From the NCBI GenBank assembly GCA_030651035.1, contig JAUSCK010000280.1, positions 1 through 39,907 on the forward strand: DNA of 39,907 bases, read 5' to 3'. Below the pieces are notes generated by a model that had not been told where the DNA came from, searched no databases, and saw nothing but the letters and a program-made list of their open reading frames with translations. Made by a program: the position numbers and the translations under genes. This DNA comes from Elusimicrobiota bacterium. Lineage in GTDB: Bacteria > Elusimicrobiota > Elusimicrobia > Elusimicrobiales > UBA9959. Below, piece after piece: positions 1 to 7,915 of the stretch; positions within the stretch are counted from its first letter, which is position 1, and every line of letters begins with the position of its first letter.

Positions 1-28
1 AAAGGGCCTACGCATGCGTAGGCCCTTT
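1..28. terminator. Perfect palindrome, probable bidirectional terminator
   Basis: Positions 1-28 form an uninterrupted perfect palindrome (arms AAAGGGCCTACGC.. and its complement) with an A-run on the left and TTTTA on the right. It would fold into a 12-14 bp hairpin followed by U residues in either direction. It most likely ends a gene lying left of the window. The palindrome starts at the first base, so more A residues may lie outside the window. Confidence 0.6.
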
Positions 29-95
29 TAGTTGCCCTCTATGGGCATTTAGCCGCTCCCGCGCGGCCGTTCCGCGGGCTACACTATATATGTAA

Positions 96-1145
96 ATGAT
101 ATCCCGCAAAAATATTATCTTCGCAACGGCGCTTGCCCTCAGCGGGGCGGCGCCGCTTTTTGCGGGGCCGGTAGTCTACGGAGTGGCCGCGGCTCCCTGG
201 TCCGCGGAGCAGGCCGTAAAACTTCCGCCCGAGCTTACCCCGGTTTTCCTGAAAGCAGTTGAGAAGGATTTCGGCCCCGCCGCTGCCGCCGGGCTTACAG
301 ATAAGAAAGAAAAAGTTTCCGCGCTGGTCGGCAGGTTCAAGAGCTGCGCGCTGAACGCGGAAGACGTGGAGACGGCGGAAAAATATTTTACGCCGGACTT
401 TAACGCCGAGGTGCGCTATTTCGCGGCGCGCGGCTGCGCGGAATATAAAGAGCCGGCGGAGGGGCGGTCGGCCGCGGCAAGACCGGCTTCCCTGAATAAT
501 CTTGAAAGCCTTTCGGCTGCCGGCGCTTTCGCCACTTCCGAAGGTTCGGCCAGGTTCTTCGACGGCGCGAGATCCCAGGGCGCGGCGGTCCCTGTTAAAG
601 CCGGAGGCCCGGTCTATCAGGCTGCCAGGCCGGCCGCACAGGCCGCTGTTACGGCGCCGTCCTCAAAACCCCTTTCCTCGAACGTTCCCGCCCTGCGCGT
701 TGAAAGCGCGAGCGCTAAGACAGAAAGGCCCGCGGACCTCGGCAAGGACGGCCGCGTGAACCAGGCTCTGGCTCACTGGACAGCACTGCGTAAACAGAAC
801 TGGGAGGCCTCCAAAAAATTATCCGGTGCGGAAAGGGCCCGGGCCCTGATGAACGCAGCTGTAGGAGCAGGCTTCGGCGGCCTGCTTACGCTGAGCAATC
901 TGCCCAATGTGGAGATAGCTGCCGCGCGCCTGGGCTGGGACGTAGGCCAGGGCGCCGGGGCGGGCGCGATAACCTGGGACGCCACGAAACTGGGTTTCCA
1001 TTCCGGAGTTTTCCTGCTGGCGCTGGCGCCCATCCCCACGTTCAGGATTTTCAGCGCTGCAATGGCCGGAGAAGGTTGGGCCGTAGCGCTTGTAGGCGCC
1101 ATGGCCGCCGGCCCTGTAAACAGCTACATCCTGCGAATCCTCTAA
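96..1145 (+). CDS. Secreted protein of unknown function
   Basis: I do not recognise the family of this 349-residue protein. A Sec signal peptide is visible: basic MISRK, a hydrophobic stretch to about residue 20, and an A-P-L-F-A-G cleavage zone. Residues 30-115 are mixed alpha-helical in character with two cysteines (in K-S-C-A and R-G-C-A). Residues 120-230 are a low-complexity, Ala/Pro/Ser-rich linker. Residues 250-349 are glycine/alanine-rich and hydrophobic, with two possible membrane-associated stretches near the C-terminus. There is no Shine-Dalgarno sequence; an AT-rich TATATAT at about 85-91 sits so close to the ATG that the message could be leaderless. Export to the periplasm or outer membrane is an inference from the signal peptide. 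Confidence 0.7.
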   Translation: MISRKNIIFATALALSGAAPLFAGPVVYGVAAAPWSAEQAVKLPPELTPVFLKAVEKDFGPAAAAGLTDKKEKVSALVGRFKSCALNAEDVETAEKYFTPDFNAEVRYFAARGCAEYKEPAEGRSAAARPASLNNLESLSAAGAFATSEGSARFFDGARSQGAAVPVKAGGPVYQAARPAAQAAVTAPSSKPLSSNVPALRVESASAKTERPADLGKDGRVNQALAHWTALRKQNWEASKKLSGAERARALMNAAVGAGFGGLLTLSNLPNVEIAAARLGWDVGQGAGAGAITWDATKLGFHSGVFLLALAPIPTFRIFSAAMAGEGWAVALVGAMAAGPVNSYILRIL

Positions 1146-1175
1146 TCACCAAAAAATCGCCGATCAACAAAAGAC

Positions 1176-1198
1176 TAATAGGGGACAGACACCTATTA
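1176..1198. repeat. Left REP-like hairpin repeat
   Basis: Arms TAATAGG (1176-1182) and CCTATTA (1192-1198) enclose a 9-nt loop containing GGACAGACA. It is the inverted counterpart of 1928-1950, 37 bp before the transposase start codon. Confidence 0.8.
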
Positions 1199-1235
1199 TA
1201 TTGACAACTTCAAATCTATTGTCTATCTTATTATT

Positions 1236-1910
1236 ATGCCAAGACTAGCGCGGGTTGTGGGGGTGGGCTTGCCGCATCATGTCACACAGCGCGGCAACTA
1301 CCGGCAAAAGATATTCAATACCGACTCCGACAGGGAGCGCTATCTGCTTTGGGTGGCGGAGTACTCCAAGAAAAATAATCTTTCAATATTGGCGTATTGC
1401 CTGATGGAGAATCATGTGCACTTCCTGGTTGTTCCCGGCGCAGTGCAGTCTCTGGCAAACGCTTTTAAGTACGCGCATATGCGGTATTCCGGGTATTTTA
1501 ACAAGAAGCACAGCGAGTTCGGTCACTTGTGGCAGGGGCGGTTTTATTCATGCGTTCTCGACGGGCGACATCTGCTGGCGGCGGCCCGATATATAGAGCT
1601 CAATCCTGTGCGCGCCGGACTGGTAAAACAACCACAAGAATGGAAATGGTCCAGCGCCTCGGCGCACTGCAATGGGGGAGGCGGAGATTTTGACTTTGAT
1701 CTTAAAGAGTTATGGGAATATACAGGAACAGGGCAGCTGGAGTGGAAGGGGTTTCTGGCCGGAGTGGAAAGTACGGAAGAGGTTTCTGATATCAGGACAT
1801 ACACGCACACAGGCAGGCCGCTGGGGAGCGGAAAAATGGTGGCAGCATTGGAGCGTGAGTATGGTCGCAGGCTGCGCGCGTTAAGTGTCGGGCGGCCCAA
1901 GAGGACTTAA
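1236..1910 (+). CDS. REP-associated tyrosine transposase (Y1_Tnp, IS200-like)
   Basis: The 224-residue protein has the HUH single-strand transposase fold of the Y1/IS200 superfamily. The opening GLPHHVTQRGN, the metal-binding H60-V-H62 within MENHVHFL, and the YFNKKH...GHLWQGRFYS block (about residues 84-105) are hallmarks. Tyrosines 84 and 87 are candidates for the DNA-attacking residue. The C-terminal tail (GRPLGS at about 193-198, basic end GRPKRT) is the helix-turn-helix-like extension of the longer RAYT proteins. Known members nick and join single-stranded REP hairpins, and matching hairpins flank this gene. The frame is intact, so it may be active. The start is the first ATG, with no clear Shine-Dalgarno. 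Confidence 0.9.
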   Translation: MPRLARVVGVGLPHHVTQRGNYRQKIFNTDSDRERYLLWVAEYSKKNNLSILAYCLMENHVHFLVVPGAVQSLANAFKYAHMRYSGYFNKKHSEFGHLWQGRFYSCVLDGRHLLAAARYIELNPVRAGLVKQPQEWKWSSASAHCNGGGGDFDFDLKELWEYTGTGQLEWKGFLAGVESTEEVSDIRTYTHTGRPLGSGKMVAALEREYGRRLRALSVGRPKRT

Positions 1911-1927
1911 TAGGCGTCACCTGTTTT

Positions 1928-1950
1928 AAATAGGTGTCTGTCCCCTATTA
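1928..1950. repeat. Right REP-like hairpin repeat
   Basis: The reverse complement of the left copy at 1176-1198 with one mismatch at the outer base. Arms AATAGG and CCTATT can pair. It begins 17 bp after the transposase stop codon. A partial related motif (TAATAGGCGTCACCTG, from about 1909) directly precedes it. Confidence 0.8.
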
Positions 1951-1972
1951 ATTTCTTTATTCGGAGCTAAAT

Positions 1973-2004
1973 AAAAACGCCCCGCTGAAACGGGGCGGTT
2001 TTAT
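1973..2004 (-). terminator. Rho-independent terminator of the HEAT/papain-fold gene
   Basis: On the minus strand, CGCCCCG (1997-1991) and CGGGGCG (1984-1978) form a 7-bp GC stem around TTTCAG, followed by TTTTTAT. It lies 14 bp past the stop of the minus-strand gene at 2018. The opposite flank is also T-rich, so it could stop plus-strand readthrough too. Confidence 0.85.
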
Positions 2005-2017
2005 TGCTGTTTACTTT

Positions 2018-3391
2018 TTAGTTCACTGCTTCGGGCTGTATATTGGTGTCCACTTCGGGGGCCTGCGCGGCCTCCATTCCGAAGGCGCCGGTGAGGGCGC
2101 GGAAGCCCTGGGTTATTATGGCCTGGTGGGGCACTATGATATTGCCGTTGTTGGGCAATATGATCACGCCCGGCGCCGGGGTATTTGGCCGGGTGGCTTC
2201 GAACTGCTCCCAGGGGGTAAGCGGCCAACCCAGGCCGGTCTCATAGCTGTTGTCCGTGGGGTTCAGGCCTATCCGCTCGTAGATATATTCTATATAGCCC
2301 ACGCAGTCGAATTCGGTGGGGCCCTTCTGAGAGAAGTGCGTGTTGCTGTATTTGAGGCCTTTGGCGCCCAATTCCAGGCCCAGTTTGACCAGGCGCACGC
2401 GCTGCTCCGCGGTGGGCTTTACCGGGGTGGTGCGGTTGCCGTAGTAAGGATACATGTACTGATGGGTGAAATTCTTCCAGGAGTAGATGTTGCGCACGCC
2501 TCCGGGCTTGAAGTTGTTAGGCACGCAGTCTGTTATGATCACGTTGATCTTGCCGTTCTTGATCGCGGTGCCGGCGAACAGGCCGGCATGGCCTATGGGA
2601 AGATCCGGGTTCCCCCAGCTTCCGATAGTGCCGATTATGCCGCCGGTATAAATAATGTCGCCCTTTTCTATCCCGGTGCTCTTGGAAGGCTGGAGGTTGA
2701 TTACAGTGGAGGGGTAGCCGATCTGCTCCAGCATCTCGAAAGCCACCGCGCGCACCACTTCGGTTTCCTGGGCGGAGGCGGCTATATCGAAAAGGTAGGG
2801 GCCGGACTTCCCGTTCTTCTTCAGTTTGCCCATGCTGATTATCAGGTTCATCTTTACTATGTCGTCGGCTTCGGCGTAAAATTGGGACAGCTTGGCCATC
2901 AGCCTGGGGTCGCCTATCTCGCCCAGGGACCAGATGGAGTCTATGGCCTTAAGGCGGGTCCTGATATTGTCCTCGTAGGGGCCCCTGCGGCCTCTGGAGG
3001 CTTTCTGGTAGCTTTCTACCGTTGCCAGCAAGGACTCTACCGCGAATTCATTTTTTAATTCGCCGGCGGAGCGTATGGCGCAGGCCCGCACGGCCTGGTC
3101 GGGATCGTTGAGCAGGCCCGCCAGTTCTTTGGCCACTAACCCGTCTTTGCTGGCTCCAAGGGCCTCTATGGCCGAGCAGCGGTAATCCGGATCCTTGTCT
3201 GTCCGCAGGGCTTCGGCAAGGAGTGTTTGCGCCGACTGGCTGTCGGAGGCGGCAAGGGCTTTCAGCTCGGCCGCCTTGGCCGGGTCATTTCTTTCTGAAA
3301 AAAGTTTTGTTACGCCAGTAGCGGCGTTGGCTGAAACCGAAAAAGATAAGAGCGCTGCGGTAAGGGTAAGGTTCTTGAAAGTGCTGTTCAT
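2018..3391 (-). CDS. Secreted HEAT-repeat protein with permuted papain-like hydrolase domain
   Basis: 457 residues. A signal peptide is visible (hydrophobic to about residue 22, cleavage near ANAA). Residues 35-225 are helical repeats of HEAT type (AIEALGASKDGLVAKEL, RSAGELKNEFAVESL and others). Residues 238-405 look like a circularly permuted NlpC/P60 (YiiX/LRAT-like) fold: a GDIIYTGG strand, then IGHAGLF with candidate catalytic H268, then FDCVGYIEYIYE with candidate C363. His before Cys is the permuted order. Family members cleave or transfer acyl or peptide bonds in the envelope; the substrate here is unknown. A strong Shine-Dalgarno (AAGGAGGG) precedes the ATG at 3391. The protein ends with a Pro/Ala-rich tail. 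It is transcribed alone and ends at a terminator. Confidence 0.75.
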   Translation of the reverse strand: MNSTFKNLTLTAALLSFSVSANAATGVTKLFSERNDPAKAAELKALAASDSQSAQTLLAEALRTDKDPDYRCSAIEALGASKDGLVAKELAGLLNDPDQAVRACAIRSAGELKNEFAVESLLATVESYQKASRGRRGPYEDNIRTRLKAIDSIWSLGEIGDPRLMAKLSQFYAEADDIVKMNLIISMGKLKKNGKSGPYLFDIAASAQETEVVRAVAFEMLEQIGYPSTVINLQPSKSTGIEKGDIIYTGGIIGTIGSWGNPDLPIGHAGLFAGTAIKNGKINVIITDCVPNNFKPGGVRNIYSWKNFTHQYMYPYYGNRTTPVKPTAEQRVRLVKLGLELGAKGLKYSNTHFSQKGPTEFDCVGYIEYIYERIGLNPTDNSYETGLGWPLTPWEQFEATRPNTPAPGVIILPNNGNIIVPHQAIITQGFRALTGAFGMEAAQAPEVDTNIQPEAVN

Positions 3392-3534
3392 TAACTCCCT
3401 CCTTGGGCTGTCTACACCTATAGTTTATCACAGCGTGGAAAAACAGCAAGGTTCAGTGTGCCCAGAGGTGAGGAGTTAAATAGACCAGGGCAGGGTAGGC
3501 CCTTTGGACCGGGAGGGGGAGGAGGGGGAGCGGT

Positions 3535-4650
3535 TCACTTCGCGGCCGTCAATGTGATTACCGGTATTTCCGCGGCGGCGAACCAGCGCAGCGGGGGGCC
3601 CCAGGTGCCGGAGCCGGAGGTGACATAAAAGGCGCTGTTATTTATCCGGTATAAACCGTAGAAATACTTATAGAACAGCCTTGTGAAAATAGTGAAGGGA
3701 AAAATCTGGCCTTTATGCGTGTGGCCGGAAAAAACCAGGTAATCGCCCGTTGCGGCTATGGCCGGGTAATACAAGGGCTGGTGCGTCATCAGCACGGTGA
3801 ATTTTCCGTCCTTGTGCTTTTCCAGCAGGCCGGTGACGTCCGCCTGGGTAAGGTGCTCGGTGTGTATGTCGCCCAGGCCTATCAGGCGCAGGTCCTTCAG
3901 TTCGTAGGTTTCGTTTTTCAGCAGCTTTATTCCGAAGGCTTTATAACATGCCATGGACTTGTCCAGGCCGTAATAGTAATCGTGGTTGCCCAGGACGCCG
4001 AAAAAGCCCAGCCGGCTATTTATTTTGCCGGTTAGCTCACCCAGTTTTTCAGGGCTGGGTATGCCGGGGTCTATCAGATCCCCGGTAACCAGCACCAGGT
4101 CGGGGTTGACCGAGTTTATCCTGTCCACTATGCCGGAGTACCGGCGCAGCTTCAGGCCGGAATTAACGTGCATATCCGAGATCTGGGCTATTTTGAAGCC
4201 TTCGAGCGCCGGCGGGAGGTTTTTGACCGGGACGGCTATCTCCTTTATGTCCGGGACCTTCTGGCCGCCGTATACGCCCCAGGCAGTTATGACCGCGATA
4301 AGTGCCAGCGCCGCGTGGGCGAGCAGCCGCGGCTGGAGCCAGGCGGCCCGGCGCAGGCCGAGCGCCGCCAGGTCGGAGCAGGCGAAGACGAGCGCGGCTA
4401 TCAGGATAATGCCCATCCAGGCAAAGCCCGCCGTGTATAAGGTCTCCAGCAGCGGGCCGTGGTGATAGCGCTTGAGGAACATGGTGAAGGGGGAGAGGAA
4501 AGCGGCGGCCAGCAGGGCCAGCCGCAGCCAGTAATGTGCGGTGTGGCCCAGGGCGAAATTCTTTACGAGCCAGCGCGCGGCGTAAAAGTGCAGGCCCACG
4601 TAGGAAGCTACCAGGACCAGGAAAACCGGGAAGAAGTGGTATGTTTTCAT
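3535..4650 (-). CDS. Membrane-anchored metallophosphoesterase (YkuE-like)
   Basis: 371 residues. About four transmembrane segments occupy residues 5-130. A calcineurin-like phosphoesterase domain follows with all metal-ligand blocks: D159-x-H161 (ISDMHV), G190-D191 (VTGDLID), G-N222-H223-D (VLGNHDYYYG), H290 (MTHQPL) and G-H310-T-H312 (FSGHTHKGQ). This set defines a dinuclear metal phosphohydrolase. Similar membrane proteins (YkuE/YaeI type) act on lipid-linked or pyrophosphate substrates, but the substrate here cannot be read from sequence. It is divergent from the EamA gene, with 33 bp between start codons. Confidence 0.87.
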   Translation of the reverse strand: MKTYHFFPVFLVLVASYVGLHFYAARWLVKNFALGHTAHYWLRLALLAAAFLSPFTMFLKRYHHGPLLETLYTAGFAWMGIILIAALVFACSDLAALGLRRAAWLQPRLLAHAALALIAVITAWGVYGGQKVPDIKEIAVPVKNLPPALEGFKIAQISDMHVNSGLKLRRYSGIVDRINSVNPDLVLVTGDLIDPGIPSPEKLGELTGKINSRLGFFGVLGNHDYYYGLDKSMACYKAFGIKLLKNETYELKDLRLIGLGDIHTEHLTQADVTGLLEKHKDGKFTVLMTHQPLYYPAIAATGDYLVFSGHTHKGQIFPFTIFTRLFYKYFYGLYRINNSAFYVTSGSGTWGPPLRWFAAAEIPVITLTAAK

Positions 4651-4670
4651 GTTGTGTGCCGGCTTAATTA

Positions 4671-4676
4671 TATAAT
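4671..4676 (+). promoter_or_regulatory. Consensus -10 box close to the EamA start codon
   Basis: TATAAT sits 7 nt before the ATG at 4684, so transcription from it would begin at or next to the start codon and give a leaderless or near-leaderless message. I see no good -35 hexamer at the right distance. The 33-bp gap must also hold the promoter of the divergent phosphoesterase gene. Confidence 0.4.
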
Positions 4677-4683
4677 TTAGGCG

Positions 4684-5586
4684 ATGAACATTACCCCGCT
4701 GGGAGCTATCTGGCTGAATGTATGTATAAATTCCTTCATCCCGATCTTTGGCTTTTTCGCCGCCGGCAGGATCTCGCCGCCGCTCTTCGCGCTGGCGGGC
4801 TCGGCGCTGGGGTTCGCCTGCTTCGTGCCCTGGTCGATTAAAAACAAGGTTTTCCCGCTTTATTTCAGGCGCGATCTGTGGCCGAGGCTTTTAGCGGTGG
4901 GTTTTTTCGGGAGCGCGCTGCCCATCGCGGCGCTGGTGGCGGCGCTTAAATATACGACGCCGGCGAACGCCGCCATACTGGGGCAGTCGGAGGCGGTTTA
5001 TACCATAATACTTTCGCGGCTTTTCCTCAGGGAGAAAATTTCGCTCAGCCAGCTTTTCGGCACCGGCCTGGTGCTTGCGGGCACGCTGCTTATAGCCTAC
5101 AAGGAAAGGTTCACCCTGCGCTGGACCGGGGACCTTATCGTGCTGGCGGTGCCGCTTTCATACCAGGTTTCACACCTGTTCAGCAAGAAGCTGCCCAAAG
5201 AGCTGTCGCATGTTTTTGTGGCGTCGGCGCGCACGCTGTTCGCCACGCTGGGGATACTGCCGGTTTTTCTTTTGGGGTTTGTAATGCCGGTGGCCTCATT
5301 CACGCCCAGCCTGGAGCTCCTGGGCATAGTGCTGGCCTGGGGGCTGGTGCTGACCGCCCTGAACAACATACTCTGGTACAAGGCCATACTCAACATGGAC
5401 CTCTCCAAGGCCACGGCTATAGTGCTTTCCTACCCGGTGCTGACGGCGCTGCTGTCGGCCGCTTTCGGCATAGAAAAAATACAGGCCTACCAGGTGATAG
5501 GCCTCGGGCTGGCGCTTGCCGGCGCCTACTGGGTGACGCTGCTGGTCAGGAAACAGGCGCCTGCCGCCTCTTCCCCTTTTCTATAA
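4684..5586 (+). CDS. EamA/DMT-family transporter
   Basis: This 300-residue, very hydrophobic protein has about ten predicted transmembrane helices arranged as two EamA repeats (about 1-140 and 150-290). The family-typical segment ALKYTTPANAAILGQSEAVYT precedes the LFLREKIS loop in the first half. The second half mirrors it with ALNNILWYKAI and SYPVLTALLSAAFGIEKIQ. Family members export or exchange amino acids, drugs or metabolites across the inner membrane; the substrate here is unknown. The stop codon overlaps the stop of the convergent gene by 6 bp. The first ATG is used, with a -10 box only 7 nt upstream. Confidence 0.85.
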   Translation: MNITPLGAIWLNVCINSFIPIFGFFAAGRISPPLFALAGSALGFACFVPWSIKNKVFPLYFRRDLWPRLLAVGFFGSALPIAALVAALKYTTPANAAILGQSEAVYTIILSRLFLREKISLSQLFGTGLVLAGTLLIAYKERFTLRWTGDLIVLAVPLSYQVSHLFSKKLPKELSHVFVASARTLFATLGILPVFLLGFVMPVASFTPSLELLGIVLAWGLVLTALNNILWYKAILNMDLSKATAIVLSYPVLTALLSAAFGIEKIQAYQVIGLGLALAGAYWVTLLVRKQAPAASSPFL

Positions 5587-6648
5587 TTTTTCATCCATCT
5601 GGAGGTATTCCAGCACTTTCATGACCATCGCGGCGCTCGTCTTTACGCTCTTAGAGCGCAGCGGCTCCAGCACTATCGGCTTACCGGGGCCGCGCAGGGT
5701 TATCTTGTAGGGCTGCCCCAGGTCGCGCGTGATAATGCTCAGCGTGACCAGCTCCGCGAAGTCCTCCGCCCAGCTCATCGAGCCGTAAAGGGAGGGGAAC
5801 GGGCTCCCGTTGAGCCCGGCGTAGAGCCGCGGCGCTTCGGAGAAGGGGATCTTTGGCCCGTTGTTGAGCCCGTAAAAGGTGATCTTATCCCGCAGCAAGT
5901 AATCCGCCGCCGGCTGCGGTATGGAGAAATGCTTCCAGATGATCATGAAAAAGTCATGCGCCAGGGTCTCGGAAGGCCTCAGGGATAAGGGCATGGTGTC
6001 GTCCGCCCAGGGGGTTACGCCTTTCACGTAATCCACGGCGTGCGTGGCCTCGTGGAACAGGCCGTAAAGGAGACCCTTGTATTTTTTCCCGGTGTCCACG
6101 GTCACGGAGCTCTTCCCGTCAGGGATAAAGCAGCTGGCTTCGCGGGCGCTGAGCGTCGCGGAGAGGTCCGCGGTCAGCGAGGCGGGATTCAGCGTGATGT
6201 GGAAATAGATATTCTGAGCGGCGTCCACGGCCCAGGTGGTGATGCCGTTCCCCTTTAAATTTTTCATAAAGAAGATGCCGAGGCAGCGCGCTTCAAAGAC
6301 GTTCCTGTAAATGGGCGGAAGCAGCTTGAAATACCCCAGCAGCAGCGCCTTGTCCGCGGCCGACGGGGAATAAGACTCGTATTCCGGCGCCTTGTCCCAG
6401 GAGCGGTAGTGTTCCAGCAGGGCCGGCGGCATTATGGTTATCCGGTCTTCCAGCCTTGACCCGGGCGCGAAGCCGTACGCCTCTATCCGCGAGAGCGTTT
6501 TCTCCGGGGGCGGGGGCTTCACGAAAACAGACTTTGCCTTATAGAACAGCAGGGCGGGCAGTTCCGGCAAAACCTTGACCACTATTGCGCCGGCGAGGAC
6601 GGCCAGCACCGCCAGGGTAATGGAAATAATTTTCAGGAGTTTTTTCAT
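5581..6648 (-). CDS. Membrane-anchored putative zinc metallopeptidase (HExxH)
   Basis: 355 residues, family not recognised. An N-terminal signal anchor (about residues 5-27) precedes a Pro-rich spacer (FVKPPPPEK) and an extracytoplasmic domain. LFHEATHAVDY carries H199-E200-x-x-H203, the zinc-binding motif of metallopeptidases. SWAEDFAELVT further on offers E295 or E299 as a third ligand, as in gluzincins. Two cysteines (C122, C173) could form a disulfide. The start has AAGG upstream. Its 3' end overlaps the EamA gene by 6 bp. Peptidase activity is inferred from the motif only. Confidence 0.65.
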   Translation of the reverse strand: MKKLLKIISITLAVLAVLAGAIVVKVLPELPALLFYKAKSVFVKPPPPEKTLSRIEAYGFAPGSRLEDRITIMPPALLEHYRSWDKAPEYESYSPSAADKALLLGYFKLLPPIYRNVFEARCLGIFFMKNLKGNGITTWAVDAAQNIYFHITLNPASLTADLSATLSAREASCFIPDGKSSVTVDTGKKYKGLLYGLFHEATHAVDYVKGVTPWADDTMPLSLRPSETLAHDFFMIIWKHFSIPQPAADYLLRDKITFYGLNNGPKIPFSEAPRLYAGLNGSPFPSLYGSMSWAEDFAELVTLSIITRDLGQPYKITLRGPGKPIVLEPLRSKSVKTSAAMVMKVLEYLQMDEKL

Positions 6649-6722
6649 AGCAAGCCTTGCCGATGGATTTTAAGCCGCAAACAATAAAGGTCTGACAGAC
6701 CTTAGGGCTCTTGTCCTCTAAA

Positions 6723-7141
6723 CTATCCTTTAATGACTATAAGCGGCTTGAACCTGGCCACCTTGCGGGCTATGCCCGCCCCGGCAATAACGTTTACCAC
6801 CGCCCCGGCGTCCTTGTAGGCTTCGGGCATTTCCTCGGCTAAAGTCCCGCGCCCGAGCGCACCCATATCCCTTTAGCGGCCAGCTCTTCGGTTATGTTCC
6901 GGCCGCGCACGCGCCTTACGGCCTCATGGCGGGACATAAGCCGGCCCGCGCCGTGGCAGGCCGAACCGAAAGTCTCGGCCATAGCTTTGTTCGAGCCCGC
7001 AAGCAGGTAGGAGGCGCGGCCCATGTCGCCGGGGATTATGACCGGCTGCCCGGTCCGCGCGTAAGCCGGCGGCAGCTCAGGGTGGCCGGGGCCGAAGGCG
7101 CGCGGGTCCAGGCGTCTGATATGTGGTGATGATACGGTCAT
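6723..7141 (-). pseudogene. rtcB: Remnant of RtcB RNA-splicing ligase (C-terminal part, frameshifted)
   Basis: Reading from 7141, RAFGPGHPELPPAYARTGQP, then VIIPGDMGRASYLLAG and ETFGSACHGAGRLMSR are unmistakable RtcB segments; the CHGAGR block carries the guanylylated histidine of the family. The frame closes at 6839 just after GIWVRSG. The expected continuation ([15 protein letters not shown]...FKPLIVIKG) resumes in another frame and ends at 6723 with the family's canonical C-terminus. The N-terminal two thirds of the usual 380-480 residue protein are missing, and the ankyrin gene lies where they should be. Intact RtcB seals 2',3'-cyclic phosphate RNA ends; this copy cannot. Confidence 0.85.
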
Positions 7142-7190
7142 TTAAAACTGGCGCGGCTTTACTGCCCGTCGACACCTTCGCTGTTTCCCG

Positions 7191-7880
7191 TTACTTTACC
7201 GCGCCTTTGCCGGCAGAAGTCGTTGCGAAGCCTGCTTCTATAAGCGCGGCCAGCTCCGGGTATTTGCCTTGCCTCGCGACGTCAGCCGCGGTCTGCCCGG
7301 CCTTGTTGGTCTTGGCCGGGTTGACCCCCAGCTCCAGCAGGGCTTTTATAGTCGCTTCCCTGCCGCGGTTGGCGGCCATCATAAGCGCCGTATTGCCGTT
7401 GGTATCTTTGAATTCCAGGTTCGCCTTGCTTTCAGCCAGGGCTATCACCACGTCGGTCCTGCCCTGCATGGCGGCCCACATCAGCGGCGGCCAGCCCAGG
7501 CGGTCGAGGGTCTCGGGCCGCGCCCCGATGGAGATAAGGTAGCGCACCGTATCAAGGCGGCTCCAGCGCGCGGCTATGTGAAGGGCTGTTTCGCCTTTTT
7601 TGTTGCGGTGATTTATATTGGCCCCGCGGGAAACCAGCAGGCGCAGGGAGTCCAGGTTGTCCTTGGCGGCGGCCCACATCAGGGGCGTCCACCCTCCCGG
7701 GTCGGTTATGTCCGGGCTCATTCCTGAGTCCAGCAGCTTGCGCATATTTCGCTCATAGTCGTTTTTTGCGGCTTTGAACATGCGCTCTTCCGGCGGGCCC
7801 AGCGGTATGTCGCAGCCGGCGGTAAAAACCGCGGCCGCGGCAAAAAAGGTAAAAGCAAAGAAGTATCTCAAGCGTCGCAT
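7191..7880 (-). CDS. Ankyrin-repeat lipoprotein
   Basis: The preferred start is the ATG at 7880, giving 229 residues; the frame can be extended two codons to a TTG. The N-terminus is a lipoprotein signal (MRRLRYFFAFTFFAAAAVF then T-A-G-C). Four to five ankyrin repeats follow at about residues 35-215: GGWTPLMWAAAKDNLDSLRLL, KGETALHIAARWSRLDTVRYL, LGWPPLMWAAMQGRTDVVIAL and NTALMMAANRGREATIKALL are typical. Ankyrin arrays bind partner proteins; the partner is unknown. No strong Shine-Dalgarno is seen. The gene lies between the fumarase gene and the rtcB remnant on the same strand. Confidence 0.85.
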   Translation of the reverse strand: MRRLRYFFAFTFFAAAAVFTAGCDIPLGPPEERMFKAAKNDYERNMRKLLDSGMSPDITDPGGWTPLMWAAAKDNLDSLRLLVSRGANINHRNKKGETALHIAARWSRLDTVRYLISIGARPETLDRLGWPPLMWAAMQGRTDVVIALAESKANLEFKDTNGNTALMMAANRGREATIKALLELGVNPAKTNKAGQTAADVARQGKYPELAALIEAGFATTSAGKGAVK

Positions 7881-7915
7881 AGGCAATCACAGAACATACA
7901 ATTAAACAGACAGTA

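Larger units (their letters stand above)
1176..1950 (+). mobile_element. RAYT transposase unit bounded by inverted REP-like hairpins
   Basis: The transposase gene at 1236-1910 is bracketed by two copies of a 23-bp sequence in opposite orientation, at 1176-1198 and 1928-1950. They match at 22 of 23 positions after reverse complementing. Each copy is itself a hairpin: the left has TAATAGG and CCTATTA arms around a 9-nt loop. This is the arrangement described for REP-associated tyrosine transposases, where hairpins flanking the gene are the substrate. The whole 775-bp unit lies in the gap between a plus-strand and a minus-strand gene. Confidence 0.8.

Noticed and set aside
2126-3058. Plus-strand 310-codon frame opposite the HEAT/papain-fold gene
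   Set aside because: The minus-strand gene has a signal peptide, strong ribosome site and terminator; this frame has none.
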